A stretch of 64,000 nucleotides of DNA from Verpa conica (Eukaryota > Ascomycota > Pezizomycetes > Pezizales > Morchellaceae): the NCBI GenBank assembly GCA_033030425.1, contig JAUFSD010000020.1, positions 124,001 to 188,000 on the forward strand, in the 5' to 3' direction. The position numbers and the translations under genes are program-made. Each line of letters starts with the position of its first letter. The stretch's first letter is position 1. Positions 53,657-64,000 of this stretch are shown here, piece by piece. Below the pieces are notes generated by a model. That model was not told the origin of the DNA. It worked only from the letters and a program-made list of their open reading frames with translations, and did no database searches.

Positions 53657-54825
53657 ATGAATCGAAAAATCCCATCAGTGGTGGCATCGCCAGAGGTGTA
53701 TTCCTACAGACTTGAAACCGTGGTTTATCGTACACATGTCATCGAGACAACGTACGAAAACGGCACTTCCGGTCCACAGACTCAGACGCAGTGGAATGAA
53801 CAGAAGGAACTTGGCTCCGGGGGTTACGGCATAGTCACGCTTCAGGAGGCAGAGGGAGGTCGTTTGAGAGCGGTTAAGGAAATACCTCTTGGGAGAAACA
53901 TCAATTATTCTCGAGAACTGAATGCCTTATGTGCATTGGTCGATGTTAGTATATTCCAAACGCTATAACTGACGGTATTCGAGTTGACATTGAAGCATAC
54001 TAGCGCAAGGACCTCTTTGTGCCATTTTTTGGCTGGTATGAGGATAGTGGTTGCCTATATATCGTAATGGAGTACGCTCCTGACGGCGACTTGGACAAGT
54101 ACCTCAAAACCCCGAATACAAGCCTTGATGCCAAAAGTATTACCAGACAACTCCTAGAAGGAATTGTAGTGCTACATGAAAGAAGGTTTACCCATCGGGA
54201 TCTCAAGCCTTCGGTAAGAGCATTTTACCATCCAAGATTGGAAGACAGAGCTAGACTGACAAAATAGAATATACTTATTACATGTCTGAATCCAATAAGG
54301 ATAAAGATCGCCGACTTCGGGGTCTGCAAGAATGAGGCATTGAGCAAAGCACATACTCGGGTAGGGTCAGAAGGCTATATGGCACCTGAGATAACCGTGA
54401 ACTACCGGTCATGGAGTGTGTATACCAATGCTACAGATATGTGGTCTCTAGGATGTGTGCTTCACAAAATATTAACTTTGGAGATACCATTTGCTGAGGG
54501 CACAAGGACGGAATCAGAAATTTCGGGGTGCTTGGTATGGCCATTAGAGACTGATAGGCTGGCGATGGGTTGCTTCATGGACTTCTGCTCGGGCAAGATT
54601 AAGTTTCCTTGCGAAAGACTTTCCAAGGCTAAAGTAAGCCCCGCTGCGATATCACTTGTCAAAAGCTTGATGGTTGCCAACCCAATCTTTCGAATATCCG
54701 CAAAGAAAGCTTTAGAAAGTCCATGGATAACAGGGGAGTGCCTTACAACACCCCTGGGTATCTCAGAAGTACATACACGTTTCCGGAACGCTATGAGAGG
54801 ACTCCCGGAGGCCCGGGACAGTTGA
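53657..54825 (+). CDS. Serine/threonine protein kinase
   Basis: Three exons, 53657-53944, 54004-54213 and 54268-54825, 351 aa; introns of 59 and 54 nt start GTTAGT and GTAAGA and end CTAG and ATAG. All main kinase motifs are present: GSGGYGIV (glycine loop, about 53-60), AVKEI (ATP-binding Lys, about 74), IVMEYAPDGDLDKYL (hinge), HRDLKPSNIL (catalytic loop, split by the second intron, about 160-169), ADFGVC (about 181), MAPE and DMWSLGCVLHKIL. The kinase domain fills most of the protein, with a 45-residue N-terminal lead and a short tail. No partner domain is visible, so the pathway cannot be named. Intact. Confidence 0.9.
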
Positions 54826-57343
54826 TAACTTCATGGTTTCTAAGAGCTCCAATGACGGCCATAAGCCTGCCGTAGTTGGAAATCCTCTCTCAGTACAAAA
54901 AGGGAGATTATCGAGAGAGAAAGAAGAGCGGGGGTTAAGATGAGGGAAGAATGGGGAGAGAATACACCAAGTTTGTAGTACGCTAGTTGCAAATTTTTTC
55001 CCCCTTATACTATTCGCTTGTCTTCTCTTTTTTTTGGGAATAGCTTTTTTACAATTGGATTTATCATATCAATGAGCGGGGGTGGCGGGTGGGTGTGGAC
55101 GGAGACAGGCTGTTGCTTGACTTTATTTTTACTCTTATGACGTTCCGCAAGGGCTAGACTTTCCGAAAATAATGAAACGAGAAAGGTATAATAGTAGTTT
55201 TAATTAGTTCCACGACGCACCTTGGTATTCGGTACATACCCATAATATCACCACTATGGAAGACTTATAAGATGTAACGTTCCACGAGCCTCCCACTTAG
55301 CAAAGTAATTTACTGAATAAAAGCCTTATTCATCCACAGCGCTGCTCCTTGACTATTGATCTATCAGTAGTGACAGCTGATGTGATTATCAGCCAGTTAT
55401 AGGGAATAGCAATATCACGGGTAGTTAACACGTAAGCATTGTCGCATCGAATATAGTGGATGGTAATGAAGGTAATAAAACTCTAAATAACTTCGGAACA
55501 TCCTCTGCAAAATAAATCAGTTACCGTCAGCCCGATCAAATGTGTGGCCGCTGCCCCCAAGCAGGGGATTGCGCTGGGCCTCATGATACATGGTGGCGGC
55601 ATCGTACCGACATATCACAATCAGGTGTAAAGGTTAATGAACGGAAAGTCTTTTCTTAAGACTTCAAGATCCGCGCCTATCTTGGAGATGAAGCCAGAAA
55701 CGACTTCGCCAGGCAAAAACATGATTTTGGCTCCAAGCCGGGAGGCAGCTTTGTGCGACTCTTAATGAGGAGCGAAAGACCCGACCTTTATTAACTATCG
55801 CTTGAAGCCGTCTTCCGCCCGACGTAAGTGCCGCGCACAAACTAGTGACTCCCGGCCAGGAGTAGAGGACTCAGCTGAGCAGGTCTTCTCTACCCCCTAT
55901 GCGCGGTTAGCTCCCGTTCCGGAGTTGTCGCATAAACGGGCTGCTGCTGCCTGACGCGGGCGGTCCACTCTCGGCCGGGAGTTTCCTAACCACGGCAACT
56001 GGAACTACCGGTGTATGGTATATCAGGTTAGGCTCCCTCGGACCTTAAATCCTGAGATGGAACTCTATTCTCTTAGTTCTATAGTTAACAAGATGAGACA
56101 CCAATGTTCTTGACTCATAAAGGTCAATCATATTGTAATGAACTAAACTAGCCTCCTGGGGTAGGATCGAGATGTTGAGTGGGTTGGAAATCAGACGTAC
56201 TTTAAGCGCTTATATGAAGCCTATAAACAAGGTATATACGGGCGGCTTTGAAGAGTGAGGTAAATTACAACCAGGGGTAAAACACAAACTACAGTTTCAA
56301 TGACACGTAACTATTCATATCTAGCTATTTTCAATCACTCTACGGGGTATAAAGTCTCTAGTATAGAATAGCGGGGGAGGAGTGGAGAATAGGAGCACAA
56401 AGAGTCGGGGTAGGAAAAGAATCGAGAGGAGATATTGGTAGGGGTGCATCATGTGAGAAGATGCAAGAGAGGGGCAAAATCAGCTCTGAGATATGCTCCA
56501 GATATACCACCATACACACAAATTAGTTGGATAGGGAGTATCTTGCCATTGCTACTTACTCCTTGGTCTAGGGGTGGAAGTGGAGAAACAAGGAGCGATT
56601 ATCTCATATTACCGGTTTTAGTGCTGATGTTACTAATAGGCCTAGGGCATGCCCTTAACTGGTGTCAATATATACCTAAGCCATACTTCAACGGGTGTAT
56701 TTAGACAGAATACAGCTTTGTGCGCCCTAACCAAAATAGGCGATGATGGAATAAGGTAAATTAGCTATAGCTATTGTGTTATTTTCGGGGAATTGTAGGC
56801 GTTCGACTAGTCAGACTGATGGATTGCAGGGTAATAGCCACGAGAAGAAAGATACTAGAGCCGAAAAGGCAAGCGATTCTATTGCTGTAGGATTCAAGAG
56901 AGGAAATCTGAAGCGGTGGAATAGAGGGCAGGGGGCACGGAACCCTAACCCTTGTTAGGTATCTAATCTGATCTAATCTGCCAGGCCCAGCTTGCTAAGC
57001 CTCCGGTAGACCACTGAAATGCAGGCAGAATATGTTATAATGGATTATAGCACAGCGCCCGTAGCTGTATAATTTCATGAGAGCAGTAATTGTGTAATAC
57101 GTTATGTATGACATAAACCAGAACCCTAGCCCTATATCGAGTGATATTCTATGAGTCATAATGATTGAGGCCACTTATCGCCATATGGAGACTCGGAGGT
57201 ATCGATGTAATGATCATGAGAAAGGCACCAGTCTTGCTCGTGGCTGTGCTAATGGAGAGAGTTAGAATTATAGCCATTCTATCCATTTACACAACATAAA
57301 TATACTGAGAAAAGGAAGCTACATTAGAGAGCACAAAGATACC
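54826..57343. other. Long non-coding stretch with a GC-rich transposon relic
   Basis: No gene supported. See 55850-56030 for the relic. A telomere-like motif lies at 56941-56952. Confidence 0.5.
55850..56030. repeat. Possible relic end of the 10.3-kb-element family
   Basis: ACCGGTGTATGGTATATC at about 56009-56026 resembles the right TIR ACCGGTGTATGGGATAGC, preceded by CCACGGCAACTGGAA as at 51910-51930. Further left are inverted CTCCCGGCC/GGCCGGGAG strings (about 55853 and 55974) in unusually GC-rich text. No matching left end found. Confidence 0.4.
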
Positions 57344-58567
57344 CTATACCGGAACAGCACCAAGCAACTCTCCCAACAGCTCAAAGTCTACCGTGTCCAT
57401 CTCATCATCGTTGCTCATATCAATATTATAGAGATCAAAGCTAGTAAGCACAGCCTTCAAGTACACAGTCTGATAGCCGCTATCCTCACTACCAGCTGGT
57501 GCCAGGTTATTATCGCTCTTGATCGCAACAAGACCGATAGAGCCAGTGCGACATCCCTCTAATTTTGACTTAGCATTATTCTTCTCAAAGTCCAGGTCAT
57601 TAAGATTGCTGTCGTTGACGCCGTCAATCCAAAGATGCCCTTTATTCCCGGGATCCCCGCTAGCACTCGCCAATATCTCGTTCACTGCGTCTAGTCTGCT
57701 CTTCTTGAATCCTCTTCTCTTCGGACACTAAGGAACTTCACTCTCATCATCTCCGACAATACTATCTGTATTTTGCTGATGCCTCTTCCGTTTCTTCTCC
57801 GATGAGCCGCTTACTTCACCTCCCCCCTCACAACTGGATATCTCATCATTGTCTTCGACGGTGGCTTCCGCTTCCTCTTCTTCTTGTCCTTCTACTCGCC
57901 CACCATCTTCTCCTTCAACTCTTTTACCTTTCATCGCTCCCGCCCCATTGACCTCATTGCCGAATCTCGCCTTTATTTCCTCGGATGCTGTCACCATCCC
58001 GCTCATGTCGTTACCATATTTTAAGTGCTTACACCATGCAACATTTAGGTCCTTCAGGTAAGCTATGATCCAGTCTGGTGATGTCACTTGGACCTTACTA
58101 TCGCTAGCGGAGTCAAAGGATTCTGGGGCACTTATGATGCAACGCCCTTTGGGCACATCACGGCACGGGAGCCCCTGATCCTCAGCCCAGTTCAGATATC
58201 CGTGCAGTGCGCTCGCAGAACATGGGATCTGTAGGAAGAACGGGGTCTCCGAAGGATTTGGCTGATTATTAATTGCAATATAGTTTATGAACCGGCTACC
58301 CATGAAGTACCCGGCGGGAGTTTTCTGTCCGTCTCCGAACGAGGTCAGATAGGAACAGACTACAACCTTGCGGTCATCTCGCTTATGGCGCACGAGTATC
58401 CGGTGAGACTTGCTTTTCATAGCTCGAGGTCTTGTGGTTGGTAGAGGGGACTCAACGGTCTCTTCGAAGCTTTCGATATATGCCTCCTGGAAGGTAAATC
58501 GGCATTGGTACCAGTGGCCAATATGGATGCCCTTCCAGGTCAGTGGCTTTTTTCTCTCCGTGGACAT
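57344..58567 (-). pseudogene. Uncharacterised nuclear-type protein with one in-frame stop
   Basis: ATG at 58567. Frame runs 279 codons to TAG at 57728-57730, then continues in the same frame for 128 codons to TGA/TAA near 57344. The first 195 residues look globular (WKGIHIGHWYQCRFTFQEAY, RFINYIAINNQPNPSETPFF, SPDWIIAYLKDLNVAWCKHL). Then comes an acidic stretch (EGQEEEEAEATVEDNDE), a KKRKRHQQ nuclear signal, the stop, a second basic patch (KRRGFKKSR) and an acidic end. Family unknown. The stop could be a recent nonsense change (CAG to TAG), an assembly error, or a real end with the rest untranslated. Confidence 0.55.
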
Positions 58568-59364
58568 GGCTCTTTGATGTCTGGCAGCAGCAACCTGGGG
58601 ATTGGTTGGTATAGCAAGAAGATATATAGGCTGTGCCAATTCTGCGATTTGAGGGGAAGGTAAAGGAAAGACAGCGGGGGTTACCGGGGATCTCTGGACG
58701 ATGCTTATGAGTCCAAGGAGGCGATGACATCAGTGGATATATAGTCGTCAGTTACAGACACGTATCCACAGTCTGACGATTTTTTCGGTCTCCTCATCCT
58801 TACGCCATAAATATGCAATAGTCTGCCAGCCTATTCGTAGTGTGGAGACACCATGAAAGTAGGGTTAGGGTTGTATATATACATAGATGGAGAAGCAGTG
58901 CTGTGATAATGCCCTAGATGAGGCTTGGATCCTAACAGCACTTAGACCTGCTTATGAGAATTATGACATATAGTATTGATGATCATCTAAGCTAAGTGCC
59001 TCACTTTGCATTTAGAGTAAACGCCAAGGCGTTCTTAGAGCTACGTCCCATGACAAGTGCTATTATAACAAGTATAATTGTTCTTCACTCATCAAACGCC
59101 GCTCAGACGGTATCGACAGCCATAGAAGTAGTGTTCCTATGTGATAATCCATGCCTCTCACTAGGAACCAAATGTTTAATGAGAAAAAAAAAAAAAAAAA
59201 GGAACAAAATGTGTTAACGAATTGCTTGCGTAAATAAGATGAGTGTAGATTGGGAGGGGGCATATAAAAATACCGTCGCATAGAAAATCTACCACAGTTA
59301 ATTAGATAACTAGAACCTAGGTATTATGATAAAGGTAAGCCTTAAGAACACCCGGCTGTGATAA

Positions 59365-59402
59365 GGCAATAAGTGTCCATTTCTCACCGAACACTTATTG
59401 CC
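59365..59402. repeat. 12-bp perfect hairpin
   Basis: GGCAATAAGTGT and ACACTTATTGCC around a 14-nt loop. Confidence 0.75.
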
Positions 59403-59936
59403 AAAGAAAAGCGCAGATCGCTCAGATAGCTGGGGTGTTCGAAGCTCCGGTATCGAGGTCTCACGTAACAGTGACATGTGACTAGTGACTCTATTACAGA
59501 ATTCTTGAATGGTTGTAGTACTGGCCTGTTCGTGTATCTCGTTAGACGGGAGGTCTTTTGGTGAAATATATTGTCGTAGATGAATCCTGTGCCATGAGCA
59601 TGGAGAAAGATTGGCTAGGGCATGTAGTAGCCCTATTGGTGGTAGACTTGGTCGACGTATCTATGGGTAAAGTAGCTCCCTCTCGTTCTTAACGACCCTG
59701 AAACGGAAAACGAAAACAATTCATCACTTGATCGTGCCCGTCATAACAGAGATCCACCCTGGTGCTACCGAGATCCAACCCCCGGAGTAACAAGATATAA
59801 CCATTACCGTTATTTTTGCATTACACCGATTAGGTCGACTATATTGTTCGGGTGGAGAAATGGCCTTTGGCCCTAACCCAGATCCTATTGCAATGGAGCT
59901 GTTTCGACTGCCTCCGTGACCAATGATAATGTTCTA

Positions 59937-60049
59937 GTCTATTCAGGTTACGCCGCTCATTCAGGAATGTTCTCTGGTAGACTGGTCCATTAGGGAACGT
60001 TCCTGAATGTACTGCGTCGTTGCCTGGTGGACTGAGTTCCTGAATAGAC
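59937..60049. repeat. Nested foldback, 113 bp
   Basis: Outer arms GTCTATTCAGG/CCTGAATAGAC (59937-59947, 60039-60049) and inner arms CATTCAGGAATGTTC/GAACGTTCCTGAATG (about 59958-59972, 59995-60009). ATTCAGG recurs in all four arms. Confidence 0.7.
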
Positions 60050-62476
60050 CAAAATATTGACTATCTCGCTTAACAGAATGATTCTATAAAACACTAAGCA
60101 CTAGTGATTTCGGTAGGTAATAATACGATTCAGGATAGCAATAGTGTACTGTAGATCATGGGTAAATTCCGTTAAGCAAAGGGGATGAGGTGGATGAAAC
60201 GGTGTCAGGGCTCGATAAGACGTGAGATATATATTCGCCATGAGAGGACACGTATCAGTATTATACCGCTAGTCCGTAGTCTCTTACTCAAAACGTGGCT
60301 TGTTGTGGGAAAAAAAGTAGTCACAGTTGGGAACTAAACATAACTAAAAATACCCGTAATAACTGCGTGCAATAGCAACTTCACTAGCCCTAACAGGATA
60401 GGGATCCTAAAAAATGTTCATAGAATAGTGGACAGGACCAAGAACCCAAATTCAGTCTATGTATCGCAAATAGCCATTCACCATGTTATCCTACTTACCA
60501 AAGCTGACGCCAGACCAATGTCCCACCGCTACTTCCCCCTTCTGCCTCCAAACTCCCATCCTCCTAGTAAAGCCAGCCACTCACGCACTACACCCCCCGC
60601 AGCCCGCCGCGGCCCCTAAAATCTCTACTCGGCTTCTGAGCTGAAAGCTCTCGGGAGCTACTCATCAAATGTACCGTATCCTTTATCAGGATAATACGAC
60701 TCAATGCATTTGATATATACGCTGAGAGTATAAACAAGTATAACTGGTCAAAGAAGGCCTAATATCACCTTGAAGTGTACCTTTTAACGTTTCTGGCAAA
60801 GATTCTAGGACTAGTATTGGCCCAAGATCCTTACCCTTACTCTACCGAAAGAACGCAATAGCGGGGAAGTGCTCGGATCCATTTTCCTTTACTGGTGTAG
60901 ATACTCTCTGCTTTTACGATAGTAGAGCCATCCCCCTAGAATATAAAAATAGGTTAATTATGTATAACCCTAACCCTTAGAAATTGATTATGTGGTCGTA
61001 TTCCATAGGCCGGCTTGCGACACCATTCTGCCTACTACCATGAGTATCCTTGCCACTACGTACATCAGCAAGACTGAAAAATCCTAATCAATTAGAGTAT
61101 ATGCTGAAGAAATCAGATTTATCGTTTGAAAACTGAAAGAAAGTTCACATGATAGAATTTGTGACTCAGGTGGCATCCTTAGACGCAGGATACACAGGAT
61201 ACACAGGAGAGCCCAGGACCCCCAGGATTCTCAGGATAAAGTTGAAAGGTTTTGCTGATGCCTCCCAGTTTCCTTCAGATTCATTTGAATCTGTCACGGA
61301 TTCTCTACCGTCTCCCTTGGACCGTGACAGCTAGGCACCCACTAAGCACTACCGTTACACTTAATGTAAGTTGATTCTAGTGGTATGGGGAAAAGGGGAG
61401 AAAGGGAGATGTATAACCCTGACCCCCGCGTGAGTCTAATCTAATCAATCAGCCATGCAACCTGCTAGGCGCTCGCCTGTTTGGTTAGGTACATGTATGT
61501 ACTGGATACTACACTGTAGAAAAAGATATCAGTATAAGCCCACTATCCCCGTTCATATGGGTAAACCCTACTACAGACTTATGAGAATTTGATATTCATT
61601 TAGTTCCCATGCCCGCTGTAACGATCTCCACCAATAAAGGAAGATGGTGTTATGTAATACCAAACCGGACAAACTTTATCTTTCGGCTAGTGTGACATTG
61701 AGATTATAGCAAAGTATTATAATACAGACGAAATAGACATCTACGGTGTATGGTGCTTCTCAAATACTAATCTATACATCACATTGATAACTGGATATTT
61801 CTGGGATACCCACAACCCTAACCCTGGATTACTGAATACATTGCGACAATAATGATAATTCAGAGCCTGTAGATACGCGTATTGCCTATCGGTATTATGG
61901 ATTTCTCACACAGAGTGTTTATTGTGAAGTTCGTGGTCTAGATTCCTTTCACGTAGTATGTGAGGGGTCCCTGGGATCTACCTTTGGGCTCCGTTTTACA
62001 ATGTTTACAAGCCTATGGAGACACACTCTCCGGGGAAGTACCCACGGAAAATAGCATGTACGGACAAAGATTCTCCAGGATCCTGCTCTACTTGTACTAT
62101 ACATGAGAATATCAAAGGCCGATGGCGGTCCTGAGCACCGCGCATGCATCCATCCGGCAAATACTGTGATGTTGTTCTACGGAGCAGCGAATAAGTCGTG
62201 TTCGCTTATGCATGATAGTATCGTACAGTATATATAACACACCACATATGGCAATGAACGCCAAGATTGTGAGATGTTATACGAGGTTTCTATTTTCCTA
62301 CGCCAAGCACTCACCGAAATTTACCACAAGATTGATAATCCCCCGAATATTCGGGCATATAACATCTGCTTACCCAACATCCTCTGAATACCCAGGCATA
62401 TAACCTCCGCTTACCTCCAAAATCCTCTAGGCTTTCTCATATACCCACATCTTCACCAATAACAAAGGGTTTCGCG

Positions 62477-62678
62477 ATGCGTTACCAGATACTCCTTTTC
62501 CTCCTTGTCATAGTGGTCGGTGCAGCCCCGGTGCCTGACACAGTTGAAGAATCTGACATGCAACGGTAAAGATGTATATGTTGGTTTATCGTGGGTAACG
62601 ACTGATGCGCTGAGTAGGGCCAATAAAATAAGAAATCAGATACCAGCGTTTGATACGACTGAGACTGAAGGAGGTTGA
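62477..62678 (+). CDS. Small secreted-peptide candidate, 49 aa, one intron
   Basis: Exons 62477-62565 and 62618-62678; the 52-nt intron begins GTAAAG and ends AGTAG, a size typical of this window. Without splicing the frame stops after 30 codons at the donor itself. The N-terminus MRYQILLFLLVIVVGAA is a classic signal peptide, with likely cleavage after GAA or AAP. The mature part is about 31 residues, acidic then with one basic KIR, ending GG, without cysteines. It could be a small secreted effector or a processed peptide. No family recognised, and the short length makes chance possible. Confidence 0.4.
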
Positions 62679-63590
62679 GGGCTGCGTCCACTTTATTTGG
62701 GGAAAGTCTGCTATATTGTAAGAGATTATCTGTGGGGAAATTCAAAGCTCATCGCATATCAGCCATGCGATGAGAACATCTACATATTTCACATGAACAA
62801 TGTTTACGCAAACCCATAACCTCACGATATATATACAGGCATCGAGCAGCTAAGACGTGGTGTTTATTCATGATAAAGCATGACATGGGATTATTGGCTA
62901 CGACGGTGATGCAGTCTATCAGTAATCTTTCCTCATTTCTTTCGCTCCACCCAGTCTTTCTCGAGTATTTTTGAGTAGCAAAAATACCGGTATATCGGTG
63001 CAATGACACGGCAACACAAGGTCAACACAAGCAGATGGAAATCAAGAAAATGCAACATAAATACATGATAAAAGAGGGAAAATAAGACCATACCTATGCT
63101 AAAAGCAGCTAGCCCTCAGATATATCCAGCTCTGATTTCGAGTCAGTTTCGTTGTGGTGGGGCTAAAAAGGAATGCTCTAGAGCCCCCTCGACCCACCTC
63201 AAAAGAACAAAAACTACCGACACTTTCAGGTGAAGATGGCCTACCGGTATACCGGGAAGCCTAGTCGCACTTATTCTGGGACAAGTGAGAAACGGTCCGC
63301 GGTTCAGCCCCTGGGAGACACTTTTTTTTTAATCTCAAGAATTTTTGCCCATGAGAATAATTCTCTCCGCCATCACTTTGAGTATACGATTTCTGGTCGG
63401 CAGTGCATATGGTAGACATTAGAGAGGGGAGTAAACCGAGAGAAATTTGCTCTTGATCAAATTCACCCCCGGTATCCCCTGTAAGAAATGTTTCTCCACC
63501 CTTCTCCCCACACCAGCCTCCATCTCCAACATGACCAAAAGAGCGATCTGTAAAGGTCGGTAGTTTACCCAAATCCAAGAAAGCACACCG
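62679..63590. other. Non-coding stretch
   Basis: No gene supported. Confidence 0.4.
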
Positions 63591-63878
63591 ATGGGTGTAG
63601 GAAACCCCTCCGGGTTAGCTCGCTGGATCTGTCCTTTCATCGAACAGGTAAAACTATCTGCCGGCTCTCGGCTGACATCCGGGGCGCCGACCTCTCTACA
63701 AATGTCCCCATCTGTCCCCAACGTCAAAATCCTGAAAGATAGACGGAATCAGCTGATCCGCCTTACAACTACAGGTATTCCGGGGGAGACAGTTGCCGAC
63801 GTACATAATTTAATCAGCGGTAGTCTCACTGTTGCAGGTGGCCTTCCGAGATTTACCATGCCGGCCGGGACTCCTTAA
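63591..63878 (+). CDS. Small hypothetical protein
   Basis: 95 codons from ATG at 63591 to TAA. Mixed composition (KILKDRRNQLIRLTTTGIPG, ETVADVHNLISGSLTVAGGL). No motif, no signal peptide. The opposite strand is also open here, so it may be chance. Listed as a weak possibility. Confidence 0.25.
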   Translation: MGVGNPSGLARWICPFIEQVKLSAGSRLTSGAPTSLQMSPSVPNVKILKDRRNQLIRLTTTGIPGETVADVHNLISGSLTVAGGLPRFTMPAGTP

Positions 63879-64000
63879 GAAATACCCTACTGAAACGGGT
63901 ATATAAAAACAGCTGCCACTGCATGCGTACCCATATTGATGCGCATGTCTAGCAGCTCTAGGGGTAAGGTGAGCGATTGTTTAGACACCACACAACATGC

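Larger units (their letters stand above)
58568..62476. other. Long non-coding stretch
   Basis: No gene supported. It contains an inverted telomere-like motif at 58860-58873, an A17 run at about 59183, hairpins at 59365-59402 and 59937-60049, telomere-like motifs at 60965-60977 and 61813-61826, and a direct repeat of about 43 bp at 62354-62440 (GGCATATAAC.TC.GCTTACC) just before the small secreted-peptide gene. Confidence 0.5.

Noticed and set aside
60428..60619. 63-codon plus ORF
   Set aside because: Pro/Ser-rich by base composition only.
63261..63727. Minus ORFs at the right edge
   Set aside because: Overlapping frames on both strands, none with a recognisable domain.

Overview
The window reads as a transposon-rich, gene-poor stretch of a filamentous ascomycete genome. 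The evidence is short GT-AG introns of about 46-74 nt with CTAAT/CTGAC-like branch sites, Tad1-like LINE retrotransposons, piggyBac and Tc1/mariner transposons, and typical fungal accessory genes (a pyranose 2-oxidase, an ankyrin-CorA protein, a Sur7-like membrane protein). A TE-laden Pezizomycete of the truffle or morel type would fit, but that placement is a guess. I see no tRNA, rRNA or CRISPR. All splice models were read by eye from frame continuity and splice signals.

Layout. 1-5.5 kb: a minus-strand LINE cut by the window edge, with closely packed ORFs. 5.9-8.4 kb: a tandem pair of small paralogous genes, their promoters and 3' ends duplicated with them. 8.5-10.0 kb: a broken Tc1/mariner copy with long TIRs and TA flanks. 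11.1-11.9 kb: an alpha/beta hydrolase with one intron. 14.6-16.2 kb: a 520-aa putative nuclear protein (minus). 16.3-20.8 kb: a decaying tandem family of Sur7-like membrane-protein genes with a recurring CCAAT/telomere-motif upstream module. 21.0-23.4 kb and 27.8-30.1 kb: two piggyBac elements with open transposase frames. 23.5-24.7 kb: unassigned coding fragments.

31.2-35.5 kb: a seven-exon gene (minus) joining about 22 ankyrin repeats, most nearly identical, to a CorA-like two-helix membrane domain with a GMN motif. 37.7-40.1 kb: a nine-exon pyranose 2-oxidase gene (minus) with a truncated duplicate of its 3' end at 40.7-41.0 kb. 41.65-51.94 kb: a composite TIR element carrying a DDE/integrase-type transposase gene (minus), a zinc-finger gene (minus), a zinc-ribbon gene (plus) and a 60-bp minisatellite. 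A 5.1-kb LINE with poly(A) tail and 13-bp target-site duplication sits inside the transposase gene, and an LTR-like insert interrupts the zinc-ribbon gene. 53.7-54.8 kb: a protein kinase gene. 57.3-58.6 kb: a nuclear-type hypothetical gene with one in-frame stop. 62.5-62.7 kb: a spliced 49-aa secreted-peptide candidate.

The most unusual part is the 10.3-kb element. Its ends (TATCCCAT...) match the first bases of both piggyBac elements, and none of the three is flanked by the canonical TTAA. Next are the homogenised ankyrin-CorA gene and the dispersed CCAAT/telomere-motif module.
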